From NCBI RefSeq assembly GCF_964340395.1, contig NC_135558.1:20844871-20908870 (forward strand): a stretch of 64,000 nucleotides of DNA. The letters run 5' to 3'. A program made the translations under genes and the position numbers. This document shows positions 27,217 through 40,235 of the stretch, piece after piece (positions within the stretch are counted from its first letter, which is position 1; every line of letters begins with the position of its first letter). Under the pieces are notes generated by a model, which did not search any database, had not been told where the DNA came from, and saw only the letters and a program-made list of their open reading frames with translations. This stretch comes from Glandiceps talaboti (taxonomy: Eukaryota; Hemichordata; Enteropneusta; Spengelidae).

Positions 27217-28234
27217 GTTTTTTATTTTTTTTTTTTTTCATTTCTTTTCATTTTACTCGAGATATGTTTGTATGATTATTTTTTTCATAGATCACATTAT
27301 TAAAAATAGAAAAAAACAACAAAAAGTCAAACAATTGCAGAGTGAAATACCTAGAAATTCATTGGTTACTTTTTGTCGTAGATGGCGCTCGTCACTAGAG
27401 GCGCAACCCCGAGAAGTTCACGACATTGTCGTAAGACTCGTAACGATCGTATGTGTCAGAGAAGGTTCATTTAACCTGCAATACAAATCCCATTATTGTT
27501 TTTTTCTACCATCTTTTCCGAAACAACGTTCCTTCCTGACGGACTACAACTCAGTTCAATTGTAAAAATAAACAAACGTTTGTTTCCGATAACATGACTT
27601 CAGAAAATAGGGTAGGTCGTAATTCTATGTTATGTTATGTTATGCTATGTTATGTGATGTGATGTTATGTTATGTTATTTATTTATTTGCAGAATGTACA
27701 GTTTAAATTCTAGACACAGTCTTAAAAGACATGGAATGTGATTTTAAAGAAAAATTTACCTGTAAACTACCGTTTGAATTGTGTTCCTTGGAATAAACAC
27801 TATCCTTGAGGTAGTTCATCATAATCGTTAAAAGTATTGTAAACTTAGACCGACATATTGAATTAGTAGTATGCCTGATATGAATTTGTCGTCAACTTTT
27901 TCTGAGAGCAACGAATCGAACACTCTCAGCAACAACCACCTGTAGCAACAACATATGACATACCATGAGTACAGTATCTGATACGGCGAGCTATGTGTTC
28001 ACTCACATATTACGATTACAGTTTTAAGTCGGTACGGATAACTTATCTCGCCATTTAAAAAATTACTGCCCCCCCCCCCCCACCACCACCACCACCACCC
28101 CAAAAAATAGGGTTGGTCGGGTTATCGGGAAAAAACACACTGTTTCTGTTTACTAGCAACTGTCTTTCAGTATTTTCTCGTGGGCATTAAACGAGTCGTT
28201 AGTATATCACCTTATAACTTTGCTACAAGTACTT

Positions 28235-28352
28235 GCCTACGGCCATACTACGTAGAAAACACCGGTTCTCGTCCGATCACCGAAGTTAAGCTGCGTCGGG
28301 CGTGGTTAGTACTTGGATGGGAGACCGCCTGGGAATACCACGTGCCGTAGGC
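28235..28352 (+). rRNA. 5S rRNA, copy 25 (full-length sister of the deletion type)
   Basis: Full length, but its spacer already has the AGACAAAAAG form of the A-run found in all seven shortened units. It is therefore the best candidate in the window for the parental unit type in which the deletion arose. Confidence 0.96.
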
Positions 28353-29359
28353 GTTTTTTATTTATTTTTTTTTTTCATTTCTTTTCATTTTACTCGAGAT
28401 ATGTTTGTATGATTATTTTTTTCATAGATCACATTATTAAAAATAGAAAAAAAAGACAAAAAGTCAAACAATTGCAGAGTGAAATACCTAGAAATTCATT
28501 GGTTACTTTTTGTCGTAGATGGCGCTCGTCACTAGAGGCGCAACCCCGAGAAGTTCACGACATTGTCGTAAGACTCGTAACGATCGTATGTGTCAGAGAA
28601 GGTTCATTTAACCTGCAATACAAATCCCATTATTGTTTTTTTCTACCATCTTTTCCGAAACAACGTTCCTTCCTGACGGACTACAACTCAGTTCAATTGT
28701 AAAAATAAACAAACGTTTGTTTCCGATAACATGACTTCAGAAAATAGGGTAGGTCGTAATTCTATGTTATGTTATGCTATGTTATGTGATGTGATGTTAT
28801 GTTATGTTATTTATTTATTTGCAGAATGTACAGTTTAAATTCTAGATACAGTCTTAAAAGACATGGAATGTGATTTTAAAGAAAAATTTACCTGTAAACT
28901 ACCGTTTGAATTGTGTTCCTTGGAATAAACACTATCCTTGAGGTAGTTCATCATAATCGTTAAAAGTATTGTAAACTTAGACCGACATATTGAATTAGTA
29001 GTATGCCAGATATGAATTTGTCGTCAACTTTTTCTGAGAGCAACGAATCGAACACCCTCAGCAACAACCACCTGTAGCAACAACATATGACATACCATGA
29101 GTACAGTATCTGATACGGCGAGCTATGTGTTCACTCACATATTACGATTACAGTTTTAAGTCGGTACGGATAACTTATCTCGCCATTTAAAAAATTACTG
29201 CCCCCCCCCCCCCACCACCACCACCCCAAAAAATAGGGTTGGTCGGGTTATCGGGAAAAACACACTGTTTCTGTTTACTAGCAACTGTCTTTCAGTATTT
29301 TCTCGTGGGCATTAAACGAGTCGTTAGTATATCACCTTATAACTTTGCTACAAGTACTT

Positions 29360-29439
29360 GCCTACGGCCATACTACGTAGAAAACACCGGTTCTCGTCCG
29401 ATCACCGAAGTTAAGCTGCGTCGGGCGTGGTTAGTACTT
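29360..29439 (+). pseudogene. 5S rRNA, 3'-deleted copy 26
   Basis: The gene matches the full copies for 80 nt to TTAGTACTT and then jumps to CATTTTACTCG of the spacer. About 73 bp are lost: the last 38 nt of 5S with box C and helix I 3' strand, plus the terminator T-runs. It should be unable to bind TFIIIA normally or make mature 5S. Confidence 0.93.
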
Positions 29440-30423
29440 CATTTTACTCGAGATATGTTTGTATGATTATTTTTTTCATAGATCACATTATTAAAAATAG
29501 AAAAAAAAGACAAAAAGTCAAACAATTGCAGAGTGAAATACCTAGAAATTCATTGGTTACTTTTTGTCGTAGATGGCGCTCGTCACTAGAGGCGCAACCC
29601 CGAGAAGTTCACGACATTGTCGTAAGACTCGTAACGATCGTATGTGTCAGAGAAGGTTCATTTAACCTGCAATACAAATCCCATTATTGTTTTTTTCTAC
29701 CATCTTTTCCGAAACAACGTTCCTTCCTGACGGACTACAACTCAGTTTAATTGTAAAAATAAACAAACGTTTGTTTCCGATAACATGACTTCAGAAAATA
29801 GGGTAGGTCGTAATTCTATGTTATGTTATGTTATGCTATGTTATGTGATGTGATGTTATGTTATGTTATTTATTTATTTGCAGAATGTACAGTTTAAATT
29901 CTAGATACAGTCTTAAAAGACATGGAATGTGATTTTAAAGAAAAATTTACCTGTAAACTACCGTTTGAATTGTGTTCCTTGGAATAAACACTATCCTTGA
30001 GGTAGTTCATCATAATCGTTAAAAGTATTGTAAACTTAGACCGACATATTGAATTAGTAGTATGCCAGATATGAATTTGTCGTCAACTTTTTCTGAGAGC
30101 AACGAATCGAACACTCTCAGCAACAACCACCTGTAGCAACAACATATGACATACCATGAGTACAGTATCTGATACGGCGAGCTATGTGTTCACTCACATA
30201 TTACGATTACAGTTTTAAGTCGGTACGGATAACTTATCTCGCCATTTAAAAAATTACTGCCCCCCCCCCCACCACCACCACCACCACCCCAAAAAATAGG
30301 GTTGGTCGGGTTATCGGGAAAAAACACACTGTTTCTGTTTACTAGCAACTGTCTTTCAGTATTTTCTCGTGGGCATTAAACGAGTCGTTAGTATATCACC
30401 TTATAACTTTGCTACAAGTACTT

Positions 30424-30503
30424 GCCTACGGCCATACTACGTAGAAAACACCGGTTCTCGTCCGATCACCGAAGTTAAGCTGCGTCGGGCGTGGTTAGTA
30501 CTT
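30424..30503 (+). pseudogene. 5S rRNA, 3'-deleted copy 27
   Basis: Same junction as copy 26. Unit 1066 bp; spacer with a private ACAATCTTAAAAG change. Confidence 0.93.
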
Positions 30504-31489
30504 CATTTTACTCGAGATATGTTTGTATGATTATTTTTTTCATAGATCACATTATTAAAAATAGAAAAAAAAGACAAAAAGTCAAACAATTGCAGAGTGA
30601 AATACCTAGAAATTCATTGGTTACTTTTTGTCGTAGATGGCGCTCGTCACTAGAGGCGCAACCCCGAGAAGTTCACGACATTGTCGTAAGACTCGTAACG
30701 ATCGTATGTGTCAGAGAAGGTTCATTTAACCTGCAATACAAATCCCATTATTGTTTTTTTCTACCATCTTTTCCGAAACAACGTTCCTTCCTGACGGACT
30801 ACAACTCAGTTTAATTGTAAAAATAAACAAACGTTTGTTTCCGATAACATGACTTCAGAAAATAGGGTAGGTCGTAATTCTATGTTATGTTATGTTATGC
30901 TATGTTATGTGATGTGATGTTATGTTATGTTATTTATTTATTTGCAGAATGTACAGTTTAAATTCTAGATACAATCTTAAAAGACATGGAATGTGATTTT
31001 AAAGAAAAATTTACCTGTAAACTACCGTTTGAATTGTGTTCCTTGGAATAAACACTATCCTTGAGGTAGTTCATCATAATCGTTAAAAGTATTGTAAACT
31101 TAGACCGACATATTGAATTAGTAGTATGCCAGATATGAATTTGTCGTCAACTTTTTCTGAGAGCAACGAATCGAACACTCTCAGCAACAACCACCTGTAG
31201 CAACAACATATGACATACCATGAGTACAGTATCTGATACGGCGAGCTATGTGTTCACTCACATATTACGATTACAGTTTTAAGTCGGTACGGATAACTTA
31301 TCTCGCCATTTAAAAAATTACTGCCCCCCCCCCCCCACCACCACCACCACCACCCCAAAAAATAGGGTTGGTCGGGTTATCGGGAAAAAACACACTGTTT
31401 CTGTTTACTAGCAACTGTCTTTCAGTATTTTCTCGTGGGCATTAAACGAGTCGTTAGTATATCACCTTATAACTTTGCTACAAGTACTT

Positions 31490-31569
31490 GCCTACGGCCA
31501 TACTACGTAGAAAACACCGGTTCTCGTCCGATCACCGAAGTTAAGCTGCGTCGGGCGTGGTTAGTACTT
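31490..31569 (+). pseudogene. 5S rRNA, 3'-deleted copy 28
   Basis: Same junction. Spacer with CAGTTCAATTG and CACCCTCAG; the shortest unit of the array, 1056 bp. Confidence 0.93.
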
Positions 31570-32545
31570 CATTTTACTCGAGATATGTTTGTATGATTAT
31601 TTTTTTCATAGATCACATTATTAAAAATAGAAAAAAAAGACAAAAAGTCAAACAATTGCAGAGTGAAATACCTAGAAATTCATTGGTTACTTTTTGTCGT
31701 AGATGGCGCTCGTCACTAGAGGCGCAACCCCGAGAAGTTCACGACATTGTCGTAAGACTCGTAACGATCGTATGTGTCAGAGAAGGTTCATTTAACCTGC
31801 AATACAAATCCCATTATTGTTTTTTTCTACCATCTTTTCCGAAACAACGTTCCTTCCTGACGGACTACAACTCAGTTCAATTGTAAAAATAAACAAACGT
31901 TTGTTTCCGATAACATGACTTCAGAAAATAGGGTAGGTCGTAATTCTATGTTATGTTATGTTATGCTATGTTATGTGATGTGATGTTATGTTATGTTATT
32001 TATTTATTTGCAGAATGTACAGTTTAAATTCTAGATACAGTCTTAAAAGACATGGAATGTGATTTTAAAGAAAAATTTACCTGTAAACTACCGTTTGAAT
32101 TGTGTTCCTTGGAATAAACACTATCCTTGAGGTAGTTCATCATAATCGTTAAAAGTATTGTAAACTTAGACCGACATATTGAATTAGTAGTATGCCAGAT
32201 ATGAATTTGTCGTCAACTTTTTCTGAGAGCAACGAATCGAACACCCTCAGCAACAACCACCTGTAGCAACAACATATGACATACCATGAGTACAGTATCT
32301 GATACGGCGAGCTATGTGTTCACTCACATATTACGATTACAGTTTTAAGTCGGTACGGATAACTTATCTCGCCATTTAAAAAATTACTGCCCCCCCCCCA
32401 CCACCACCACCCCAAAAAATAGGGTTGGTCGGGTTATCGGGAAAAACACACTGTTTCTGTTTACTAGCAACTGTCTTTCAGTATTTTCTCGTGGGCATTA
32501 AACGAGTCGTTAGTATATCACCTTATAACTTTGCTACAAGTACTT

Positions 32546-32625
32546 GCCTACGGCCATACTACGTAGAAAACACCGGTTCTCGTCCGATCACCGAAGTTAA
32601 GCTGCGTCGGGCGTGGTTAGTACTT
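32546..32625 (+). pseudogene. 5S rRNA, 3'-deleted copy 29
   Basis: Same junction. Spacer with CAGTTTAATTG and CACTCTCAG. Confidence 0.93.
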
Positions 32626-33611
32626 CATTTTACTCGAGATATGTTTGTATGATTATTTTTTTCATAGATCACATTATTAAAAATAGAAAAAAAAGACAAA
32701 AAGTCAAACAATTGCAGAGTGAAATACCTAGAAATTCATTGGTTACTTTTTGTCGTAGATGGCGCTCGTCACTAGAGGCGCAACCCCGAGAAGTTCACGA
32801 CATTGTCGTAAGACTCGTAACGATCGTATGTGTCAGAGAAGGTTCATTTAACCTGCAATACAAATCCCATTATTGTTTTTTTCTACCATCTTTTCCGAAA
32901 CAACGTTCCTTCCTGACGGACTACAACTCAGTTTAATTGTAAAAATAAACAAACGTTTGTTTCCGATAACATGACTTCAGAAAATAGGGTAGGTCGTAAT
33001 TCTATGTTATGTTATGTTATGCTATGTTATGTGATGTGATGTTATGTTATGTTATTTATTTATTTGCAGAATGTACAGTTTAAATTCTAGATACAGTCTT
33101 AAAAGACATGGAATGTGATTTTAAAGAAAAATTTACCTGTAAACTACCGTTTGAATTGTGTTCCTTGGAATAAACACTATCCTTGAGGTAGTTCATCATA
33201 ATCGTTAAAAGTATTGTAAACTTAGACCGACATATTGAATTAGTAGTATGCCAGATATGAATTTGTCGTCAACTTTTTCTGAGAGCAACGAATCGAACAC
33301 TCTCAGCAACAACCACCTGTAGCAACAACATATGACATACCATGAGTACAGTATCTGATACGGCGAGCTATGTGTTCACTCACATATTACGATTACAGTT
33401 TTAAGTCGGTACGGATAACTTATCTCGCCATTTAAAAAATTACTGCCCCCCCCCCCCCACCACCACCACCACCACCCCAAAAAATAGGGTTGGTCGGGTT
33501 ATCGGGAAAAAACACACTGTTTCTGTTTACTAGCAACTGTCTTTCAGTATTTTCTCGTGGGCATTAAACGAGTCGTTAGTATATCACCTTATAACTTTGC
33601 TACAAGTACTT

Positions 33612-33691
33612 GCCTACGGCCATACTACGTAGAAAACACCGGTTCTCGTCCGATCACCGAAGTTAAGCTGCGTCGGGCGTGGTTAGTACTT
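33612..33691 (+). pseudogene. 5S rRNA, 3'-deleted copy 30
   Basis: Same junction. Spacer with CAGTTCAATTG, a private ACCACGAGTAC, and CCCTAAAAAATAGGG at its end. Confidence 0.93.
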
Positions 33692-34675
33692 CATTTTACT
33701 CGAGATATGTTTGTATGATTATTTTTTTCATAGATCACATTATTAAAAATAGAAAAAAAAGACAAAAAGTCAAACAATTGCAGAGTGAAATACCTAGAAA
33801 TTCATTGGTTACTTTTTGTCGTAGATGGCGCTCGTCACTAGAGGCGCAACCCCGAGAAGTTCACGACATTGTCGTAAGACTCGTAACGATCGTATGTGTC
33901 AGAGAAGGTTCATTTAACCTGCAATACAAATCCCATTATTGTTTTTTTCTACCATCTTTTCCGAAACAACGTTCCTTCCTGACGGACTACAACTCAGTTC
34001 AATTGTAAAAATAAACAAACGTTTGTTTCCGATAACATGACTTCAGAAAATAGGGTAGGTCGTAATTCTATGTTATGTTATGTTATGCTATGTTATGTGA
34101 TGTGATGTTATGTTATGTTATTTATTTATTTGCAGAATGTACAGTTTAAATTCTAGATACAGTCTTAAAAGACATGGAATGTGATTTTAAAGAAAAATTT
34201 ACCTGTAAACTACCGTTTGAATTGTGTTCCTTGGAATAAACACTATCCTTGAGGTAGTTCATCATAATCGTTAAAAGTATTGTAAACTTAGACCGACATA
34301 TTGAATTAGTAGTATGCCAGATATGAATTTGTCGTCAACTTTTTCTGAGAGCAACGAATCGAACACTCTCAGCAACAACCACCTGTAGCAACAACATATG
34401 ACATACCACGAGTACAGTATCTGATACGGCGAGCTATGTGTTCACTCACATATTACGATTACAGTTTTAAGTCGGTACGGATAACTTATCTCGCCATTTA
34501 AAAAATTACTGCCCCCCCCCCCCACCACCACCACCACCACCCTAAAAAATAGGGTTGGTCGGGTTATCGGGAAAAACACACTGTTTCTGTTTACTAGCAA
34601 CTGTCTTTCAGTATTTTCTCGTGGGCATTAAACGAGTCGTTAGTATATCACCTTATAACTTTGCTACAAGTACTT

Positions 34676-34755
34676 GCCTACGGCCATACTACGTAGAAAA
34701 CACCGGTTCTCGTCCGATCACCGAAGTTAAGCTGCGTCGGGCGTGGTTAGTACTT
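34676..34755 (+). pseudogene. 5S rRNA, 3'-deleted copy 31
   Basis: Same junction. Spacer with the TTTAATTATAAA mark otherwise typical of type D, so it has exchanged with other units after the deletion arose. Confidence 0.93.
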
Positions 34756-35739
34756 CATTTTACTCGAGATATGTTTGTATGATTATTTTTTTCATAGATC
34801 ACATTATTAAAAATAGAAAAAAAAGACAAAAAGTCAAACAATTGCAGAGTGAAATACCTAGAAATTCATTGGTTACTTTTTGTCGTAGATGGCGCTCGTC
34901 ACTAGAGGCGCAACCCCGAGAAGTTCACGACATTGTCGTAAGACTCGTAACGATCGTATGTGTCAGAGAAGGTTCATTTAACCTGCAATACAAATCCCAT
35001 TATTGTTTTTTTCTACCATCTTTTCCGAAACAACGTTCCTTCCTGACGGACTACAACTCAGTTTAATTATAAAAATAAACAAACGTTTGTTTCCGATAAC
35101 ATGACTTCAGAAAATAGGGTAGGTCGTAATTCTATGTTATGTTATGTTATGCTATGTTATGTGATGTGATGTTATGTTATGTTATTTATTTATTTGCAGA
35201 ATGTACAGTTTAAATTCTAGATACAGTCTTAAAAGACATGGAATGTGATTTTAAAGAAAAATTTACCTGTAAACTACCGTTTGAATTGTGTTCCTTGGAA
35301 TAAACACTATCCTTGAGGTAGTTCATCATAATCGTTAAAAGTATTGTAAACTTAGACCGACATATTGAATTAGTAGTATGCCAGATATGAATTTGTCGTC
35401 AACTTTTTCTGAGAGCAACGAATCGAACACTCTCAGCAACAACCACCTGTAGCAACAACATATGACATACCATGAGTACAGTATCTGATACGGCGAGCTA
35501 TGTGTTCACTCACATATTACGATTACAGTTTTAAGTCGGTACGGATAACTTATCTCGCCATTTAAAAAATTACTGCCCCCCCCCCCCACCACCACCACCA
35601 CCACCCTAAAAAATAGGGTTGGTCGGGTTATCGGGAAAAACACACTGTTTCTGTTTACTAGCAACTGTCTTTCAGTATTTTCTCGTGGGCATTAAACGAG
35701 TCGTTAGTATATCACCTTATAACTTTGCTACAAGTACTT

Positions 35740-35857
35740 GCCTACGGCCATACTACGTAGAAAACACCGGTTCTCGTCCGATCACCGAAGTTAAGCTGCG
35801 TCGGGCGTGGTTAGTACTTGGATGGGAGACCGCCTGGGAATACCACGTGCCGTAGGC
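35740..35857 (+). rRNA. 5S rRNA, copy 32
   Basis: Full-length gene standing between shortened copies 31 and 33; spacer with ACAACAAAAAG and CTAGACACAG. Its C-run is split by an A. Confidence 0.95.
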
Positions 35858-36876
35858 GTTTTTTATTTTATTTTTTTTTTCATTTCTTTTCATTTTACTC
35901 GAGATATGTTTGTATGATTATTTTTTTCATAGATCACATTATTAAAAATAGAAAAAAACAACAAAAAGTCAAACAATTGCAGAGTGAAATACCTAGAAAT
36001 TCATTGGTTACTTTTTGTCGTAGATGGCGCTCGTCACTAGAGGCGCAACCCCGAGAAGTTCACGACATTGTCGTAAGACTCGTAACGATCGTATGTGTCA
36101 GAGAAGGTTCATTTAACCTGCAATACAAATCCCATTATTGTTTTTTTCTACCATCTTTTCCGAAACAACGTTCCTTCCTGACGGACTACAACTCAGTTCA
36201 ATTGTAAAAATAAACAAACGTTTGTTTCCGATAACATGACTTCAGAAAATAGGGTAGGTCGTAATTCTATGTTATGTTATGTTATGCTATGTTATGTGAT
36301 GTGATGTTATGTTATGTTATTTATTTATTTGCAGAATGTACAGTTTAAATTCTAGACACAGTCTTAAAAGACATGGAATGTGATTTTAAAGAAAAATTTA
36401 CCTGTAAACTACCGTTTGAATTGTGTTCCTTGGAATAAACACTATCCTTGAGGTAGTTCATCATAATCGTTAAAAGTATTGTAAACTTAGACCGACATAT
36501 TGAATTAGTAGTATGCCAGATATGAATTTGTCGTCAACTTTTTCTGAGAGCAACGAATCGAACACCCTCAGCAACAACCACCTGTAGCAACAACATATGA
36601 CATACCATGAGTACAGTATCTGATACGGCGAGCTATGTGTTCACTCACATATTACGATTACAGTTTTAAGTCGGTACGGATAACTTATCTCGCCATTTAA
36701 AAAATTACTGCCCCCCCACCCCCCCCCCACCACCACCACCCCAAAAAATAGGGTTGGTCGGGTTATCGGGGAAAAAACACACTATTTCTGTTTACTAGCA
36801 ACTGTCTTTCAGTATTTTCTCGTGGGCATTAAACGAGTCGTTAGTATATCACCTTATAACTTTGCTACAAGTACTT

Positions 36877-36956
36877 GCCTACGGCCATACTACGTAGAAA
36901 ACACCGGTTCTCGTCCGATCACCGAAGTTAAGCTGCGTCGGGCGTGGTTAGTACTT
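36877..36956 (+). pseudogene. 5S rRNA, 3'-deleted copy 33
   Basis: Same 80-nt junction as copies 26-31 but isolated between two full-length units. This shows the deletion type has been moved by exchange and not only by local duplication. Confidence 0.93.
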
Positions 36957-37941
36957 CATTTTACTCGAGATATGTTTGTATGATTATTTTTTTCATAGAT
37001 CACATTATTAAAAATAGAAAAAAAAGACAAAAAGTCAAACAATTGCAGAGTGAAATACCTAGAAATTCATTGGTTACTTTTTGTCGTAGATGGCGCTCGT
37101 CACTAGAGGCGCAACCCCGAGAAGTTCACGACATTGTCGTAAGACTCGTAACGATCGTATGTGTCAGAGAAGGTTCATTTAACCTGCAATACAAATCCCA
37201 TTATTGTTTTTTTCTACCATCTTTTCCGAAACAACGTTCCTTCCTGACGGACTACAACTCAGTTCAATTGTAAAAATAAACAAACGTTTGTTTCCGATAA
37301 CATGACTTCAGAAAATAGGGTAGGTCGTAATTCTATGTTATGTTATGTTATGCTATGTTATGTGATGTGATGTTATGTTATGTTATTTATTTATTTGCAG
37401 AATGTACAGTTTAAATTCTAGATACAGTCTTAAAAGACATGGAATGTGATTTTAAAGAAAAATTTACCTGTAAACTACCGTTTGAATTGTGTTCCTTGGA
37501 ATAAACACTATCCTTGAGGTAGTTCATCATAATCGTTAAAAGTATTGTAAACTTAGACCGACATATTGAATTAGTAGTATGCCAGATATGAATTTGTCGT
37601 CAACTTTTTCTGAGAGCAACGAATCGAACACTCTCAGCAACAACCACCTGTAGCAACAACATATGACATACCATGAGTACAGTATCTGATACGGCGAGCT
37701 ATGTGTTCACTCACATATTACGATTACAGTTTTAAGTCGGTACGGATAACTTATCTCGCCATTTAAAAAATTACTGCCCCCCCCCCCCCCCACCACCACC
37801 ACCACCCCAAAAAATAGGGTTGGTCGGGTTATCGGGAAAAAACACACTGTTTCTGTTTACTAGCAACTGTCTTTCAGTATTTTCTCGTGGGCATTAAACG
37901 AGTCGTTAGTATATCACCTTATAACTTTGCTACAAGTACTT

Positions 37942-38059
37942 GCCTACGGCCATACTACGTAGAAAACACCGGTTCTCGTCCGATCACCGAAGTTAAGCTG
38001 CGTCGGGCGTGGTTAGTACTTGGATGGGAGACCGCCTGGGAATACCACGTGCCGTAGGC
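37942..38059 (+). rRNA. 5S rRNA, copy 34
   Basis: Full length; spacer with an uninterrupted A-run and a private ACACCGCCTCAG insertion. Confidence 0.95.
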
Positions 38060-39079
38060 GTTTTTTATTTTTTTTTTTTTTTCATTTCTTTTCATTTTAC
38101 TCGAGATATGTTTGTATGATTATTTTTTTCATAGATCACATTATTAAAAATAGAAAAAAAAAAAAAGTCAAACAATTGCAGAGTGAAATACCTAGAAATT
38201 CATTGGTTACTTTTTGTCGTAGATGGCGCTCGTCACTAGAGGCGCAACCCCGAGAAGTTCACGACATTGTCGTAAGACTCGTAACGATCGTATGTGTCAG
38301 AGAAGGTTCATTTAACCTGCAATACAAATCCCATTATTGTTTTTTTCTACCATCTTTTCCGAAACAACGTTCCTTCCTGACGGACTACAACTCAGTTTAA
38401 TTGTAAAAATAAACAAACGTTTGTTTCCGATAACATGACTTCAGAAAATAGGGTAGGTCGTAATTCTATGTTATGTTATGTTATGCTATGTTATGTGATG
38501 TGATGTTATGTTATGTTATTTATTTATTTGCAGAATGTACAGTTTAAATTCTAGACACAGTCTTAAAAGACATGGAATGTGATTTTAAAGAAAAATTTAC
38601 CTGTAAACTACCGTTTGAATTGTGTTCCTTGGAATAAACACTATCCTTGAGGTAGTTCATCATAATCGTTAAAAGTATTGTAAACTTAGACCGACATATT
38701 GAATTAGTAGTATGCCAGATATGAATTTGTCGTCAACTTTTTCTGAGAGCAACGAATCGAACACCGCCTCAGCAACAACCACCTGTAGCAACAACATATG
38801 ACATACCATGAGTACAGTATCTGATACGGCGAGCTATGTGTTCACTCACATATTACGATTACAGTTTTAAGTCGGTACGGATAACTTATCTCGCCATTTA
38901 AAAAATTACTGCCCCCCCCCCCACCACCACCACCACCACCACCCCAAAAAATAGGGTTGGTCGGGTTATCGGGGAAAAAACACACTATTTCTGTTTACTA
39001 GCAACTGTCTTTCAGTATTTTCTCGTGGGCATTAAACGAGTCGTTAGTATATCACCTTATAACTTTGCTGTAAGTACTT

Positions 39080-39197
39080 GCCTACGGCCATACTACGTAG
39101 AAAACACCGGTTCTCGTCCGATCACCGAAGTTAAGCTGCGTCGGGCGTGGTTAGTACTTGGATGGGAGACCGCCTGGGAATACCACGTGCCGTAGGC
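39080..39197 (+). rRNA. 5S rRNA, copy 35 (last full copy)
   Basis: Full length. Just upstream GCTGTAAGTACTTG replaces GCTACAAGTACTTG, breaking the palindrome present before the other copies inspected. Confidence 0.95.
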
Positions 39198-40208
39198 GTT
39201 TTTTATTTAATTTTTTTTTTCATTTCTTTTCATTTTACTCGAGATATGTTTGTATGATTATTTTTTTCATAGATCACATTATTAAAAATAGAAAAAAACA
39301 ACAAAAAGTCAAACAATTGCAGAGTGAAATACCTAGAAATTCATTGGTTACTTTTTGTCGTAGATGGCGCTCGTCACTAGAGGCGCAACCCCGAGAAGTT
39401 CACGACATTGTCGTAAGACTCGTAACGATCGTATGTGTCAGAGAAGGTTCATTTAACCTGCAATACAAATCCCATTATTGTTTTTTTCTACCATCTTTTC
39501 CGAAACAACGTTCCTTCCTGACGGACTACAACTCAGTTCAATTGTAAAAATAAACAAACGTTTGTTTCCGATAACATGACTTCAGAAAATAGGGTAGGTC
39601 GTAATTCTATGTTATGTTATGTTATGCTATGTTATGTGATGTGATGTTATGTTATGTTATTTATTTATTTGCAGAATGTACAGTTTAAATTCTAGACACA
39701 GTCTTAAAAGACATGGAATGTGATTTTAAAGAAAAATTTACCTGTAAACTACCGTTTGAATTGTGTTCCTTGGAATAAACACTATCCTTGAGGTAGTTCA
39801 TCATAATCGTTAAAAGTATTGTAAACTTAGACCGACATATTGAATTAGTAGTATGCCAGATATGAATTTGTCGTCAACTTTTTCTGAGAGCAACGAATCG
39901 AACACCCTCAGCAACAACCACCTGTAGCAACAACATATGACATACCATGAGTACAGTATCTGATACGGCGAGCTATGTGTTCACTCACATATTACGATTA
40001 CAGTTTTAAGTCGGTACGGATAACTTATCTCGCCATTTAAAAAATTACTGCCCCCCCCCCCCACCACCACCACCCCCCAAAAATAGGGTTGGTCGGGTTA
40101 TCGGGAAAAAACACAGTTTCTGTTTACTAGCAACTGTCTTTCAGTATTTTCTCGTGGGCATTAAACAAGTCGTTAGTATATCACCTTATAACTTTGCTAC
40201 AAGTACTT

Positions 40209-40235
40209 GCCTACGGCCATACTATGTAGAAAACA
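40209..40235 (+). pseudogene. 5S rRNA terminal fragment
   Basis: Only the first 27 nt of 5S remain, with a C-to-T change (ACTATGTAG). The array stops here and the 28-bp minisatellite begins, sharing the bases CA at the join. Confidence 0.9.

Larger units (their letters stand above)
1..40235 (+). repeat. Tandem 5S rDNA array (edge of the cluster)
   Basis: The array has 35 complete repeat periods, each a 5S gene followed by a long spacer. Units are 1125-1150 bp with a full gene and 1056-1066 bp where the gene is cut short. The window opens inside a spacer. Each spacer holds, in order: T-runs, an A-rich run of varying sequence, a palindrome AAACAAACGTTTGTTT, a TATGT-type pentamer run, a C-run with CCA triplets, and a TATA-like box before the next gene. 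Copies differ by few substitutions, mostly in the homopolymer and simple repeats, which indicates strong homogenisation. Open frames of about 127 codons in every unit begin at a TTG inside the 5S gene and are not genes. Confidence 0.97.
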
